The notes: generated from the letters alone by a model not told the origin. Counted from the first letter of the stretch, positions 10,434 to 20,181 are shown. The stretch is 64,000 bases of DNA from Streptomyces sp. NBC_01549 (GCF_026339955.1 NZ_JAPEPW010000001.1:2108001-2172000); one strand, 5' to 3'. Program-made: numbers and translations.

Positions 10434-10998
10434 GCTTCGCCCTTCGAATCGACTACCTTGATCGACTTCGCACGAGCGCATGCAGACATGCGGGTGCACG
10501 AGAGCCGACGAGTCAGTCTACGTCAGGCCTCTCGGAAAGACGAATCGAGAAAGAATGCCCCACTACGGAGATCTTTAAGCAACGGGGGTCGGCGGCGGAT
10601 GACCGCACTCCGCGGCGCGGGCGTTCCATACCGGAGCGGCGGAGACGTACGGCGACCGGATCGCCACCTGCCGTAGCCGACCGCAGGGCCTGATGGGGTG
10701 CCGCGATGCCCCGCGCTCCGGCGGGACCCGCAGACATCGACCAACAGCCAGGGCACGAGCCACCGCCCGCCTCGCCGACCGATCCGGGCGCCGGCGACCG
10801 GACCGCCGGTTCGAACGCCGAGTCCGGGCACCGGGTCCGGACAGCTCGCCCGGGCGCCGAGCCCGGACGGCTGATCCGGACGCCTAGTCCAGACAGCTGG
10901 CCCGGGCGCCTAGTCCAGACAGCTGGCCCGGACAGCCGGTCCGGACGCCGAGTCCGGACGGCGCGAACCTCGCGCTCCGTCGGCCTCGCCCGTCGCCG
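10434..10998. other. infA upstream region and map-infA spacer
   Basis: 565 bp with no supported gene. The infA end should contain its promoter; TAGACT (complement of 10515-10520), 82 nt before the start, is a fair -10 with only a weak -35 (TTCGTC, 18 nt upstream). The map end is occupied by a 13-bp tandem array (10816-10958). Frames open across the array are artefacts of the repeat. Confidence 0.45.
10816..10958. repeat. 13-bp tandem minisatellite, 11 copies
   Basis: Eleven head-to-tail 13-mers with no spacer, for example CGCCGAGTCCGGG, CACCGGGTCCGGA, CAGCTCGCCCGGG, CGCCTAGTCCAGA and CAGCTGGCCCGGA, all ending in (T/C)CC(G/A)G(A/G). A degenerate copy precedes it at 10803. Two adjacent 26-bp pairs (10881-10906 and 10907-10932) differ only in the last base, showing recent duplication of a two-unit block. 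It abuts the 3' end of map. Confidence 0.85.
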
Positions 10999-11835
10999 TC
11001 AGGCCAGCGGGTCCGGTGCCGCGGTGATCCCGTGCTCCGCCAGCTTCGCCTTGCCGCCGTCGGGGGCCGTGAGGACCAGCGGACCCTCCTCCGTCAGCGC
11101 CACCGAGTGCTCCCAGTGCGAGGACCAGGTCCCGTCGGTCGTGATGACGGTCCAGTCGTCTTCCAGCACCTCGGTCTTCGGGGTGCCCAAGGACACCATC
11201 GGCTCGATGGCCAGGCAGAAGCCGGGGACCAGCTTCGGACCCTTGCCGCGTCGCTTCTCGACGTAGTTCAGCAGGTGCGGGTCCATGTGCATCTCGGTGC
11301 CGATGCCGTGACCGCCGTAGTCCTCGATGATCCCGTACCGGCCGCCACCGGGCTTCGGCTGGCGGCGGATGTACGTCTCGATGGCACGCGAGACGTCGAT
11401 GAGCCGGTTGCCCTGCTTCATCGCCGCGATGCCCGCCCACATCGACTCCTCCGTCACCCGGGAGAGCTCGAGCAGCTCCGGGGCGTGACCGGAGCCCACG
11501 AACACGGTGTACGCCGCATCCCCGTGCCAGCCGTCCACGATCGCGCCGCAGTCGATCGAGATGATGTCGCCGTCCTTGAGGACCACCTCGTCGGACGGGA
11601 TGCCGTGGACGACGACCTCGTTGGCCGACGTGCAGATGGTCGCGGGGAAACCGCCGTACCCGAGGAAGTTCGACTTCGCCCCGTGCTCGGCCAGCACCTT
11701 GCGCGCGACCTCGTCCAGGTCCTTGGTCGTGGCGCCCGGCACCGCCGCCTCACGCGTGGCCGCGTGGATGGCCGCGACGACCAACCCCGCCTCACGCATC
11801 TTGGCGATCTGCTCGGGGGTCTTGATCTGCACCAT
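10999..11835 (-). CDS. map: Methionine aminopeptidase type I
   Basis: 278 residues. Removes the initiator methionine from nascent proteins. The five metal ligands can be located in the pita-bread fold: SIDCGAIVDGWHGDAAYT (two Asp), the GHGIGTEMH stretch (His), and the glutamates near AIEPMVSLG and WSSHWEHSVAL. An ATG at 11835 opens the conserved MVQIKTPEQIAKMREAG; the upstream extension is not conserved. A hairpin with an oligo-U tail separates it from adk, so it may have its own promoter. Confidence 0.96.
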   Translation of the reverse strand: MVQIKTPEQIAKMREAGLVVAAIHAATREAAVPGATTKDLDEVARKVLAEHGAKSNFLGYGGFPATICTSANEVVVHGIPSDEVVLKDGDIISIDCGAIVDGWHGDAAYTVFVGSGHAPELLELSRVTEESMWAGIAAMKQGNRLIDVSRAIETYIRRQPKPGGGRYGIIEDYGGHGIGTEMHMDPHLLNYVEKRRGKGPKLVPGFCLAIEPMVSLGTPKTEVLEDDWTVITTDGTWSSHWEHSVALTEEGPLVLTAPDGGKAKLAEHGITAAPDPLA

Positions 11836-11951
11836 CGGGCTGTCGCCTCTCCGCTTCCAGTAACGTCTTGGCCCAAGTCTGCCGCAACCGGCGATTGAGC
11901 AACCACAACGGCGAATCACCACGCCCACGAGAGCGGCGGCGGCTCGGCCGC

Positions 11952-11989
11952 AAAAAGCGGCCGCGGCCCCCCGGAGGGCGCCGCGGCCG
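11952..11989 (-). terminator. Intrinsic terminator after adk
   Basis: A hairpin with 10-bp perfect arms (CGGCCGCGGC at 11958-11967 and its complement at 11980-11989) is followed on the minus strand by CTTTTTG. This is the most canonical terminator in the window and sits 15 bp beyond the adk stop. Confidence 0.8.
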
Positions 11990-12004
11990 ATGGCAGCGTG
12001 ACGA

Positions 12005-12667
12005 CTACTTGTCGCCGACCTTGCTCCCCAGCGCCTCCATGGCGCGTCCCGTGACCTCTTCCACCTTGCCGAGCGCCGAGATCGTCACGACCAGGCCCTG
12101 AGCGGCGTAGTAGTCGATGATCGGCTCGGTCTGCGTGTGGTAGACCTCGAGACGCGTACGGACGGTCTCCTCGGAGTCATCGTCCCGCTGGTACAGCTCA
12201 CCGTGGCAGACGTCACAGACGCCTTCGATCTTCGGCTGCTTGTACGTCACGTGGAAGACGTGCGACGAGTCGTTGCGGCAGATACGGCGGCCCGCGATGC
12301 GCTTGACCACCTCGTCCTCGGGGACCTCCAGGTCCAGCACCGCGTCCAGCTTCATGCCCTCGGCCTTGAGCATCTCGTCGAGCGCCTCGGCCTGCGAGAC
12401 GTTACGAGGGAAGCCGTCCAGCAGAAAGCCGTTCGTGGCGTCGGGCTGTTCCATGCGGTCCTTGGCCATCCCGATGGTGACCTCGTCCGGCACCAGCTTG
12501 CCTGCGTCCATGTACGCCTTGGCCTGCTTGCCCAGCTCCGTGCCCTGACTGATGTTGGCGCGGAAGAGGTCGCCCGTGGAGATGTGCGGAATCCCCAGGT
12601 TCTTGGCAAGGAACGCGGCTTGCGTTCCCTTCCCGGCACCGGGCGGCCCGACGAGGACGATTCGCAT
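12005..12667 (-). CDS. adk: Adenylate kinase
   Basis: 220 residues. Catalyses ATP + AMP = 2 ADP. P-loop [10 protein letters not shown] at residues 7-16, AMP-binding ISTGDLFR and [10 protein letters not shown], and a long-form LID (residues ~125-165) that keeps a Cys, a His and a CDVC pair, consistent with a zinc-stabilised lid. Its ATG shares one base with the secY stop (TGATG), implying translational coupling. Confidence 0.97.
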   Translation of the reverse strand: MRIVLVGPPGAGKGTQAAFLAKNLGIPHISTGDLFRANISQGTELGKQAKAYMDAGKLVPDEVTIGMAKDRMEQPDATNGFLLDGFPRNVSQAEALDEMLKAEGMKLDAVLDLEVPEDEVVKRIAGRRICRNDSSHVFHVTYKQPKIEGVCDVCHGELYQRDDDSEETVRTRLEVYHTQTEPIIDYYAAQGLVVTISALGKVEEVTGRAMEALGSKVGDK

Positions 12668-13980
12668 CAGCGGAGGAACCCTTCGTAATTGCGCTGCTGA
12701 AGCTGGCTCTCGATCTGCTTCACCGTCTCAAGACCGACACCCACGATGATCAGGATGCTGGTACCACCGAACGGGAAGTTCTGGCTTGCCCCGAAGCCCA
12801 CCAACGCCACTGTTGGCACGAGAGCGATCAGACCCAGATACAGCGACCCCGGCCAGGTGATCCGGTTGAGTACGTAGCTCAGGTACTCAGCGGTCGGTCG
12901 GCCAGCCCGGATGCCCGGGATGAAGCCACCATACTTCTTCATGTTGTCCGCGACTTCCTCGGGGTTGAACGAGATCGCCACGTAGAAGAACGCGAAGAAA
13001 ACGATCAGAAGGAAGTACAGAGTGATGTAAATCGGGTGGCTGCCCTTGGTCAGGTTCTGTGTGACCCAGGTCTTCCAGGCGGAGTTGCCGCTGGAGAACT
13101 GGGCGACCAGAGCCGGGATGTAGAGCAGCGATGACGCGAAGATGACGGGAATCACACCCGCCTGGTTGACCTTCAGCGGGATGTATGTGGACGTACCACC
13201 GTACGACCGGCGTCCGATCATGCGCTTCGCGTACTGGACCGGAACGCGTCGCTGGGCCTGCTCGACGAAGACGACCAGGCCGACCATGACCAGACCGACC
13301 AGGATCACGGTGCCGAACTCGATCCAGCCGCCGGCCAGCGTGCCCTGCGTCTTGATCGCCCACAGCGCGGACGGGAAGGTCGCGGCGATCGAGATGAACA
13401 TGAGGATCGACATACCGTTGCCGATGCCACGGTCGGTGATGAGCTCGCCGAGCCACATGACGACGCCGGTACCGGCGGTCATGGTGACGACCATCACGAC
13501 GGTCTGGAAGATCGACTGGTCAGGAACGATCTGATTGCCGACCGAGCAGGTACCGAACAGCGCGCCGCTACGCGCAGTCGCGACCAACCCGGTGCCCTGG
13601 AGAATGGCCAGAGCCACCGTCAGATAACGGGTGTACTGCGTGATCTTCGCCGTGCCGGCCGAGCCCTCCTTCTTGAGGGCTTCGAGGCGCGGGATCACCA
13701 CCGTCAGCAGCTGCAGAATGATGCTCGCCGTGATGTACGGCATGATGCCGAGCGCGAAGATCGTGATCTGCAGCAGCGCGCCGCCACTGAACATATTTAC
13801 CAGACCGAACAGGCCCTGGTTGCCCTTGGCCTGTCCGATGCAGGCCTGCACGTTCTTGTAGTCGACACCTGGGATCGGGATGTGGGTACCGACCCGGTAG
13901 ACCACGATGATGCCGAGCGTGAAGAGCAGTTTCTTGCGCAGGTCGGGCGTCTTGAACGCCCGGGCGAACGCGGTGAGCAC
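12667..13980 (-). CDS. secY: Preprotein translocase subunit SecY
   Basis: 437 residues with ten membrane helices, the protein-conducting channel of the Sec translocon. Recognisable parts are the amphipathic N-terminus [14 protein letters not shown], the [10 protein letters not shown] plug region, [25 protein letters not shown] in the C4/C5 cytoplasmic loops, and the end [13 protein letters not shown]. The GTG at 13980 is chosen because GGAGG lies just upstream and the family begins here; an open frame to 14115 is not conserved. Unusually, two accessory genes separate it from rplO. Confidence 0.97.
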   Translation of the reverse strand: MLTAFARAFKTPDLRKKLLFTLGIIVVYRVGTHIPIPGVDYKNVQACIGQAKGNQGLFGLVNMFSGGALLQITIFALGIMPYITASIILQLLTVVIPRLEALKKEGSAGTAKITQYTRYLTVALAILQGTGLVATARSGALFGTCSVGNQIVPDQSIFQTVVMVVTMTAGTGVVMWLGELITDRGIGNGMSILMFISIAATFPSALWAIKTQGTLAGGWIEFGTVILVGLVMVGLVVFVEQAQRRVPVQYAKRMIGRRSYGGTSTYIPLKVNQAGVIPVIFASSLLYIPALVAQFSSGNSAWKTWVTQNLTKGSHPIYITLYFLLIVFFAFFYVAISFNPEEVADNMKKYGGFIPGIRAGRPTAEYLSYVLNRITWPGSLYLGLIALVPTVALVGFGASQNFPFGGTSILIIVGVGLETVKQIESQLQQRNYEGFLR

Positions 13981-14295
13981 GGTGCCTCCTGCGACCCCCG
14001 CGTTACTGCGCGGTAGGTAACGGTGTCGAGTAATGGTGACTAGCGGGTAGGGCCTACGCACGGGGCACATCGCCCGTGTCACAGCAACCTGCCATAGCCT
14101 ACCGGGGACAGGCACCCGTCGGGGAACGACCGATCGAGTCTACCGTCACTCTATGTGGACGTTGCGCCTGATCTATCCCTCGTGAGATCACGACCGAGCC
14201 CCTGGGGCTGGCCGACACACCCCCTTCAGCGGTTGGTTCCGGGACCACCGCCGACTGCCCGAGTACTACCTATGCTATCGGCCATACGCTTCAGT
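13981..14295. other. secY upstream region
   Basis: 315 bp between the lipoprotein gene and secY. It is GC-rich again compared with the accessory genes beside it. TAGACT (complement of 14137-14142) and TAGGCT (complement near 14095) are possible minus-strand -10 boxes, neither with a good -35. It presumably holds the secY-adk promoter, since rplO transcription ends at a hairpin further upstream. Confidence 0.4.
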
Positions 14296-15231
14296 TCAGC
14301 CACTTGAGCCCTTGAGCGCCGCATCTGCGTTCGTCTTCCATGCTTTCAAATTACGACGCAGTTCCGCGAGCTCCCATTTTCTCGCACTGATCACCTTTTC
14401 TTCGTACGCGGACTGAACTCTGGAAGCGACTCCAAGGTAGTTCACCTCTTTCTTGCAGGTCATATCTGCAACTGCGGTCCTCTTCTCGCTCCCGCTGGGC
14501 GTGTCACCGTTCCAACGGTTGTCATCCATCGCTTTCTCAGGGGTTTTGTAGTCAAACCCCTTCTTCGACATACAAGAGGACCAAGACCGAATCATCTCGA
14601 CGTATCGGGCATCCTTCTTTGTTGCAAATATCGCATCGAGCCGGATGACCCCAACCTGTGCGTCACCCAACGATGTGGGACTGGTCTTCTGGAGCTGCTT
14701 GAGCTCGACCCCTCCCCCCTCGATCCTCTTGGGCACTCTTGAGTTCTTGGTCAGATCGTCGGCAGCAACACCGACACACCCACCTTGGGGTACGGCTACC
14801 CCCTTGTACGTCCTAAGAGTCCCGTCGAGCAGGCCTCGCTGGACTTTGGATGCCTTGTCATCCCAGCTGGATTCGCTCGTCTTGGCGTACCGCTTCGGGA
14901 GGTTATAGCCAATCGTCTTCGCCTGAGCCAACGAGAATACGAGAAACTCGGAATGTCTACGTTCATCCGGTAGCCCTTCCGGAGTCGACATCGGGTGATC
15001 GCTGTATCCCAAGCGCTTCAGACATTGATTGGTGAGCAACACCTCTGCGCGATGCAGGGTCAGAGTGAGCCCGGACGAGGGCTGGTACGAGTCCAAGGGG
15101 GTGGATACTGAGCTCGCATCCAGAGGATGCCGGGGACGTGGAACGTCAGACCCGGACCGCGTGGTGGGGTCACTTGAGGAGCAGCCGGTCACGGCAACGA
15201 GCGACAGGAGGACCACGAAACGCTTGCGCAT
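14296..15231 (-). CDS. Putative lipoprotein, accessory, lower GC
   Basis: 311 residues of unknown function. The N-terminus MRKRFVVLLSLVAVTGCSSSD is a lipoprotein signal with lipobox VTGC (Cys17), so the protein should be lipid-anchored outside the membrane. The mature part has about five further cysteines and motifs such as QCLKRLGY and SCMSKKGFDY, and ends in a charged helical region. Codon third positions are clearly less GC-rich than in the ribosomal genes around it, which suggests acquisition. It follows the I36-like gene by 63 bp with a hairpin between them. Confidence 0.75.
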   Translation of the reverse strand: MRKRFVVLLSLVAVTGCSSSDPTTRSGSDVPRPRHPLDASSVSTPLDSYQPSSGLTLTLHRAEVLLTNQCLKRLGYSDHPMSTPEGLPDERRHSEFLVFSLAQAKTIGYNLPKRYAKTSESSWDDKASKVQRGLLDGTLRTYKGVAVPQGGCVGVAADDLTKNSRVPKRIEGGGVELKQLQKTSPTSLGDAQVGVIRLDAIFATKKDARYVEMIRSWSSCMSKKGFDYKTPEKAMDDNRWNGDTPSGSEKRTAVADMTCKKEVNYLGVASRVQSAYEEKVISARKWELAELRRNLKAWKTNADAALKGSSG

Positions 15232-15252
15232 TTTTTACTTCCACGTACGCCG

Positions 15253-15284
15253 GAGCGGCCAGCCCTTTTGAGGACTGGCCGCTC
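15253..15284 (-). terminator. Hairpin between the two accessory genes
   Basis: Perfect 10-bp arms GAGCGGCCAG / CTGGCCGCTC with a 12-nt loop, 10 bp past the stop of the I36-like gene. Probable terminator or processing site. Confidence 0.6.
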
Positions 15285-15294
15285 GATAGGTTAC

Positions 15295-15714
15295 TTAGGG
15301 GCAGCCGAACTTCGAGTACGAAGAGAACTCGTTGTCGAAGTTCGCGTAAGCACCGGACAGGTTGCCACCCCAGCCCTTCGGGATGTCCATCTGGGCCCCG
15401 CTCATGTCCTTGTTCCAGAAGAGGCTGTACCCCTTGCACGACGTACCGGTACCGGCCGTGTACGAGGAAATGGAGTCGTTGATGTTACCGCTGTGGTTGT
15501 ACCAGTTGTTATTTCCGTTGTCGAAGTCCACATCCGGCGAACTGAGGTCGAAGTAGCCATCGCTTGCATGCCGGTCGTAAAGGCGATACACGCACAGTTC
15601 GGTACTGGTACACGTACCATCCCCTGCACTCGCAGAGGTTGCTCCACTCAGGACCGCGGCGGCCCCCATGGCGAATACTGTTGCGGTCACGCTGAACACG
15701 CGAGTCTTTCGCAT
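15295..15714 (-). CDS. Secreted peptidase inhibitor I36-like protein
   Basis: 139 residues. A Sec signal peptide (MRKTRVFSVTATVFAMGAAAVLSGATSASA) with a likely cut after ASA gives a mature protein of ~109 residues with four cysteines. The pattern C...LCVY...GYFDL...NDSISSY resembles the Streptomyces metalloproteinase-inhibitor family I36, a beta/gamma-crystallin-like fold. These proteins bind secreted metalloproteases; whether this one inhibits is untested. A ribosome site GGAAGGGA sits before the ATG. Lower GC than flanking core genes. Confidence 0.65.
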   Translation of the reverse strand: MRKTRVFSVTATVFAMGAAAVLSGATSASAGDGTCTSTELCVYRLYDRHASDGYFDLSSPDVDFDNGNNNWYNHSGNINDSISSYTAGTGTSCKGYSLFWNKDMSGAQMDIPKGWGGNLSGAYANFDNEFSSYSKFGCP

Positions 15715-16237
15715 TCAGAATCCCTTCCTTCCCGATAGAGGCAATTTAGATGCCAGGATCAGTTGAGCAGGGAAGAAGGCAAATCGGCTGCCTATCACGC
15801 CTGGTCATTGCGCGAACAGACACGCCGTCCCCCGTAAACCCACCGTCAGCCAATGGCTGGTCCGACCAAACTGACGATAAAATGAAAATATCATTAACTC
15901 GATCATGCTGTCGAGGGGATTATGCGGAAGCCCGTCAATCTGTCGATGGGTCGACATGGCGAACACACCCCCACTCTCGCCACCGGAGCAAGAGTTGTCA
16001 GGGTCATGACAATTTATGCCTCCGGTGCCCCGGAGCCAACGAGCTCAACAGACGACGACAGAGGGCAGCGGGCCGCAGTTCGGTCCCGAGGCGAACCTTC
16101 GTCGTCCAGGGCGCCCCGCGCTGTTGAGAATCGCTACGACCGATTCGGAGTCCCCCTAAAACGACCGACCGGGGATGCCCCATTTGTAAGGGCACCCCCG
16201 GTCGGGATCGCTCATGTCATCGAGACGCCTGAAAAGA
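15715..16237. other. AT-richer spacer between rplO and the accessory genes
   Basis: 523 bp with no supported gene. It includes an AT-rich patch around 15880-15905 (GATAAAATGAAAATATCATT), exceptional for this chromosome, and the rplO terminator at its right end. It likely carries the promoter of the I36-like gene (a TAAATT-type box near 15745-15752 on the minus strand) and marks the boundary of acquired DNA. Confidence 0.5.
16166..16204 (-). terminator. Terminator of the spc operon after rplO
   Basis: 15-bp arms (start CGACCGGGG, one G-U pair) with a 9-nt loop, followed on the minus strand by GTCGTTTTAG. It lies 33 bp past the rplO stop and would end the S10-spc transcript before the accessory genes. 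Confidence 0.8.
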
Positions 16238-16693
16238 TCAGACGAGCTCGGTGACGGTACCGCCGGCGGCGGTGATCTTCTCCTTGGCGGAGCCGGAAAC
16301 GGCGTCAACCGAAACCTGCAGCGCGACGGAGATCTCGCCCTGGCCGAGGACCTTGACGAGGCTGTTCTTGCGAACGGCACCCTTGGCGACGAGCCCCTCG
16401 ACGGTGACCTCGCCACCCTCCGGGTACAGCGCGGCCAGCTTGTCGAGGTTCACGACCTGGAACTCGGTCTTGAACGGGTTCTTGAAGCCCTTCAGCTTCG
16501 GGAGGCGCATGTGGAGGGGCATCTGCCCGCCCTCGAAGCGCTCCGGAACCTGGTAGCGGGCCTTCGTGCCCTTGGTACCACGACCGGCCGTCTTACCCTT
16601 CGACGCCTCACCACGACCCACACGGGTCTTGGCGGTCTTGGCGCCCGGGGCGGGACGGAGGTTGTGGATCTTGAGCGGGTTGTTCTCCGCCAT
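16238..16693 (-). CDS. rplO: 50S ribosomal protein L15
   Basis: 151 residues, a late-assembly 23S-binding protein. The Gly/Arg-rich N-terminal arm ([21 protein letters not shown]) and [18 protein letters not shown] identify it. Two bp after rpmD; last gene of the spc operon here because a terminator follows. Confidence 0.97.
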   Translation of the reverse strand: MAENNPLKIHNLRPAPGAKTAKTRVGRGEASKGKTAGRGTKGTKARYQVPERFEGGQMPLHMRLPKLKGFKNPFKTEFQVVNLDKLAALYPEGGEVTVEGLVAKGAVRKNSLVKVLGQGEISVALQVSVDAVSGSAKEKITAAGGTVTELV

Positions 16694-16695
16694 GA

Positions 16696-16878
16696 TCAGT
16701 CGACCTCCTCAACCGTCACGAGGTGGCGGACGGTGTGCACCATTCCGCGGAACTCGGGGCGGTCCTCCTTGACGACCACGTCGTTCAGGCGCTTGAGCCC
16801 GAGCGAACGCAGGGTGTCGCGGTGGTTCTGCTTGCTGCCGATGTACGACTTCGTCTGCGTGATCCTGAGCTGAGCCAT
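16696..16878 (-). CDS. rpmD: 50S ribosomal protein L30
   Basis: 60 residues: [13 protein letters not shown], then [11 protein letters not shown] and the C-terminal HLVTVEEVD. The short bacterial form. It sits 2 bp from both neighbours' ends, in the conserved S5-L30-L15 order. Confidence 0.95.
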   Translation of the reverse strand: MAQLRITQTKSYIGSKQNHRDTLRSLGLKRLNDVVVKEDRPEFRGMVHTVRHLVTVEEVD

Positions 16879-16880
16879 GA

Positions 16881-17483
16881 TTACGCACCCGCTCCCGCAC
16901 GCGCACGAAGCAGAGCCGCGGGAGCGACGTCCTCGAGGGGCAGACCGCGGCGGGCCGCGATCTCCTCGGGACGCTGCAGGCCCTTGAGGGCCTCCACGGT
17001 CGCGTGCACGATGTTGATCGCGTTGGACGAGCCGAGCGACTTCGACAGGATGTCGTGAACGCCGGCGCACTCGAGCACCGCACGCACCGGGCCACCGGCG
17101 ATAACGCCGGTACCGGGGGAAGCAGGCTTGAGCAGGACGACGCCCGCAGCCTTCTCGCCCGTGATCGGGTGCGGGATGGTGCCCTGGATACGGGGGACCT
17201 TGAAGAAGTGCTTCTTGGCCTCCTCAACACCCTTGGCGATGGCGGCCGGCACCTCCTTGGCCTTGCCGTAACCAACACCGACGGTGCCGTCACCATCGCC
17301 CACCACGACCAGCGCGGTGAAGCTGAAGCGACGACCACCCTTCACAACCTTGGCGACGCGGTTGATCGCGACAACGCGCTCAACGTACGCGGTCTTCTCG
17401 GCAGCAGCGCCGCCGTCACGGCCCTTCCGGTCCCGCCGCTCGCCGCCACCGGCACCGCTTCCGCGGCGCTGGGGTCCAGCCAT
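16881..17483 (-). CDS. rpsE: 30S ribosomal protein S5
   Basis: 200 residues. S5 guards decoding accuracy and mRNA entry. The dsRNA-binding-like N-terminal domain ([21 protein letters not shown]) and the C-terminal domain with [25 protein letters not shown] are clear. A Gly/Arg-rich extension of about 30 residues precedes the core, as in other actinobacteria. Sequence around the spectinomycin loop is of the sensitive type as far as can be judged. Confidence 0.97.
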   Translation of the reverse strand: MAGPQRRGSGAGGGERRDRKGRDGGAAAEKTAYVERVVAINRVAKVVKGGRRFSFTALVVVGDGDGTVGVGYGKAKEVPAAIAKGVEEAKKHFFKVPRIQGTIPHPITGEKAAGVVLLKPASPGTGVIAGGPVRAVLECAGVHDILSKSLGSSNAINIVHATVEALKGLQRPEEIAARRGLPLEDVAPAALLRARAGAGA

Positions 17484-17547
17484 TGGATTACCTCTCTCTT
17501 TTTCCGCTAGCTACGCAGCGACCTAAGTCGCTAGCGCGACGGGCGAC

Positions 17548-17931
17548 TCAGAACTTGAGTCCGGCTTCGCGGGCGGCGTCCGCCAGGGCGGCAATGCGCC
17601 CGGCGTACTGGTTACCACCACGGTCGAATACGACAGCCTCGACACCGGCGGCCTTGGCGCGCTCGGCGACCAGGGCGCCGACCGACTTGGCCTGCGCGGA
17701 CTTGTCGCCCTCGCCACCACGGACCGTGGTGTCCAGGGTCGACGCCGACGCGAGGGTGTGACCCTTAACGTCGTCGATGACCTGGGCCACGATGTGGCGG
17801 TTGGAGCGCGTCACGACCAGGCGCGGACGCTCAGCCGTACCGGAGATGTGCTTCCGGATGCGGATGTGACGACGCTTGATGGCAGCACGCTTGTAAGCGT
17901 CGCCCTTAGCAATCTTGACACCGTATGCCAT
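17548..17931 (-). CDS. rplR: 50S ribosomal protein L18
   Basis: 127 residues. Binds 5S rRNA and carries it to the central protuberance with L5. [26 protein letters not shown] and [23 protein letters not shown] are typical. Three bp after rplF. Confidence 0.97.
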   Translation of the reverse strand: MAYGVKIAKGDAYKRAAIKRRHIRIRKHISGTAERPRLVVTRSNRHIVAQVIDDVKGHTLASASTLDTTVRGGEGDKSAQAKSVGALVAERAKAAGVEAVVFDRGGNQYAGRIAALADAAREAGLKF

Positions 17932-17934
17932 GGC

Positions 17935-18474
17935 TTACTTACCCGCCTTTCCGACCTTGCGGCGGATGACTTCGCCTTCGTACTTGACGCCCTTGGCCTT
18001 GTACGGGTCGGGCTTGCGCAGCTTGCGGATGTTGGCCGCAACCTCTCCGACCTTCTGCTTGTCGATGCCCTCGACCGAGAACCGTGTCGGGTTCTCGACC
18101 TTGAAGGTGATGCCTTCGGGGGCCTCGACGGTGATCGAGTGGCTGTAGCCGAGCGAGAACTCCAGGTTGGAGCCCTTAGCCAGGACGCGGTAACCGACAC
18201 CGCTGATTTCGAGCTTCTTCACGTAACCCGTGGTCACGCCGGTGATCATGTTCGCCACCAGCGTGCGGGACAGGCCGTGCAGGGCCTTGTTCTGACGCTC
18301 GTCGTTCGGGCGGGTGACATTGAGAATGCCGTCCTCACCCTTGGCGACCTCGATCGGCGCCGCGACGGTGTGGGAGAGGGTGCCCTTGGGGCCCTTCACC
18401 TGGACCGTACGGCCGTCGATGGTGACGTCCACGCCGGCGGGAACCGTGATGGGGAGCTTGCCAATACGCGACAT
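17935..18474 (-). CDS. rplF: 50S ribosomal protein L6
   Basis: 179 residues, two related alpha/beta domains near the sarcin-ricin loop and the factor-binding site. [20 protein letters not shown] opens the protein; the C-terminal signature [15 protein letters not shown] motif appears as [14 protein letters not shown]. Confidence 0.97.
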   Translation of the reverse strand: MSRIGKLPITVPAGVDVTIDGRTVQVKGPKGTLSHTVAAPIEVAKGEDGILNVTRPNDERQNKALHGLSRTLVANMITGVTTGYVKKLEISGVGYRVLAKGSNLEFSLGYSHSITVEAPEGITFKVENPTRFSVEGIDKQKVGEVAANIRKLRKPDPYKAKGVKYEGEVIRRKVGKAGK

Positions 18475-18498
18475 AGCTGTTTCCTCCGTTCCCTTCCG

Positions 18499-18897
18499 TT
18501 ACCAGACGTAGGCGAGAACTTCTCCGCCTACGCCCTTCTTGCCGGCCTGCTGTCCGGTGAGGAGACCGTGCGACGTGGAGATGATCGCCACGCCGAGGCC
18601 ACCGAGCACCTTGGGCAGGGAGGTGGACTTCGCGTACACACGCAGACCCGGCTTCGAAATCCGCTTGATGCCCGCGATGGAGCGCTCACGGTTCGGGCCG
18701 AACTTCAGCTCGAGGACGAGCTTCTTGCCGACTTCGGCGTCCTCGACCTTCCAGCCGGTGATGAAGCCCTCCTGCTGGAGGATCTCTGCGATGTGCGACT
18801 TGATCTTGCTGTGCGGCATCGCGACATCGTCGTGGTACGCCGAGTTCGCGTTACGCAGACGAGTAAGCATGTCTGCGATGGGATCAGTCATGGTCAT
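18499..18897 (-). CDS. rpsH: 30S ribosomal protein S8
   Basis: 132 residues. Binds the central domain of 16S rRNA; in enteric bacteria it also represses the spc operon. [14 protein letters not shown] and the C-terminal [12 protein letters not shown] with GGEVLAYVW are diagnostic. A second in-frame ATG two codons in is also possible. It is preceded by an unusual 210-bp spacer after rpsZ. Confidence 0.97.
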   Translation of the reverse strand: MTMTDPIADMLTRLRNANSAYHDDVAMPHSKIKSHIAEILQQEGFITGWKVEDAEVGKKLVLELKFGPNRERSIAGIKRISKPGLRVYAKSTSLPKVLGGLGVAIISTSHGLLTGQQAGKKGVGGEVLAYVW

Positions 18898-19107
18898 GAA
18901 TTGGCCTTCGGCCTCTCTCGCCGGGGTTTCCTGTATGCGCCATCCCTCTCCCCACTCAGTGGCGGGACGGGTGCGGTGCGGGGACCTACGGCGTAGTAAG
19001 TCGTACGGGCGTCAGGCGCCCAACCCTCCTAGCCTAAGCCATGGAGGGCAGGGCACCTGACCGAACCCTTTACTTACCGAGAGCCCTGGAATCCCTTATT
19101 AGGGGGA
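18898..19107 (-). other. Spacer between rpsZ (S14) and rpsH (S8)
   Basis: 210 bp inside an otherwise compact operon. It contains the inverted repeat GGGCGTCAGGCGCCC (19007-19021) and a CTTAGGCTAGG stretch. No ORF with a ribosome site. It could hold an internal promoter or a leader structure for rpsH. Confidence 0.4.
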
Positions 19108-19293
19108 CTACCAGGAGCTCTTGGTCACGCCCGGCAGCTCGCCACGGTGAGCCATCTCACGAAGGCAGACGCGGCACAGGCCGAACTTGCGGTACACGGA
19201 GTGCGGACGGCCGCAGCGCTGGCAGCGCGTGTAGCCACGTACACCGAACTTGGGCTTACGAGCAGCCTTGGCAATCAGAGCCTTCTTCGCCAT
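19108..19293 (-). CDS. rpsZ: 30S ribosomal protein S14 type Z
   Basis: 61 residues, the short zinc-binding form. Two CxxC pairs (CQRCGRPH and CRVCLR) bind zinc; the end is [13 protein letters not shown]. The zinc-free longer paralogue is not in this window. Five bp after rplE. Confidence 0.96.
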   Translation of the reverse strand: MAKKALIAKAARKPKFGVRGYTRCQRCGRPHSVYRKFGLCRVCLREMAHRGELPGVTKSSW

Positions 19294-19298
19294 CTCGC

Positions 19299-19856
19299 TT
19301 ACGCCTCCTTGAAGGGGAAGCCGAGGTGACGGAGAAGGGCACGGCCCTCAGCGTCGTTGGTCGCCGTGGTCACCACGGTGATGTCCATGCCCCGGGTACG
19401 GTCGATCTTGTCCTGGTCGATCTCGTGGAACATGACCTGCTCCGTGAGACCGAAGGTGTAGTTGCCACGGCCGTCGAACTGCTTGGGGGACAGACCACGG
19501 AAGTCGCGGATGCGCGGCAGCGCGAGCGACAGGGTGCGGTCCAGGAACTCCCACATGCGGTCGCCACGGAGCGTGACGTGGGCACCGATCGGCTGACCCT
19601 CACGCAGCTTGAACTGCGCGATGGACTTGCGGGCCTTGGTGACGGCCGGCTTCTGACCGGTGATCGTGGTCAGGTCACGGACGGCACCGTCCATGAGCTT
19701 CGAGTCACGGGCGGCGTCGCCGACACCCATGTTGACCACAATCTTGACGAGGCCGGGAACCTGCATGACGTTCTCGTAGGAGAACTCCTCAAGCAGCTTG
19801 CCCGCGATCTCCTCGCGGTACTTCGTCTTGAGACGCGGAGTCGTGGTGGTAGCCAT
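19299..19856 (-). CDS. rplE: 50S ribosomal protein L5
   Basis: 185 residues, a 5S rRNA-binding protein of the central protuberance that touches P-site tRNA. Typical stretches are [41 protein letters not shown] and the C-terminal [10 protein letters not shown]. Its ATG overlaps the rplX stop by one base. Confidence 0.97.
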   Translation of the reverse strand: MATTTTPRLKTKYREEIAGKLLEEFSYENVMQVPGLVKIVVNMGVGDAARDSKLMDGAVRDLTTITGQKPAVTKARKSIAQFKLREGQPIGAHVTLRGDRMWEFLDRTLSLALPRIRDFRGLSPKQFDGRGNYTFGLTEQVMFHEIDQDKIDRTRGMDITVVTTATNDAEGRALLRHLGFPFKEA

Positions 19857-20179
19857 CAGATGTCCTCACCCGTCCGCTTGGCAACGCGAACCTTGTTGCC
19901 CTCATCGTCGAAGCGGTAACCGACACGCGTGACGACCTTGTTGCCGTCCTTCTCCACGACGAGCTGAACGTTGCTCACGTGGATCGGGGCCTCGGTCGTG
20001 ACGATGCCGCCGGCCTGGGAACCGCTGGCGGTCGGGCCGGCCTTGGTGTGCTTCTTGACCCGGTTGACACCCTCGACCAGGACGCGCTCGTCGCGCGGGT
20101 AAGCGGCAATGACCTTGCCCTGCTTGCCCTTGTCCTTGCCGGTGATGACCTGAACCGTGTCACCCTTCTTGATCTTCAT
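19856..20179 (-). CDS. rplX: 50S ribosomal protein L24
   Basis: 107 residues, an assembly-initiator at the tunnel exit. The KOW motif ([23 protein letters not shown]) begins the protein; [10 protein letters not shown] and [10 protein letters not shown] follow. Two bp after rplN, one-base overlap with rplE. Confidence 0.97.
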   Translation of the reverse strand: MKIKKGDTVQVITGKDKGKQGKVIAAYPRDERVLVEGVNRVKKHTKAGPTASGSQAGGIVTTEAPIHVSNVQLVVEKDGNKVVTRVGYRFDDEGNKVRVAKRTGEDI

Positions 20180-20181
20180 GC

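Noticed and set aside
10816..10958. Possible CRISPR array
   Set aside because: Units are 13 bp, directly abutting with no spacers, and no cas genes are present.
10706..11266. Open frames across the 13-bp array
   Set aside because: The repeat period of 13 shifts frame each copy; no ribosome site, repetitive Arg/Ser/Gly product.
16004..16195. Small minus-strand frame between rplO and the I36-like gene
   Set aside because: Runs through the rplO terminator, no ribosome site, no recognisable features.
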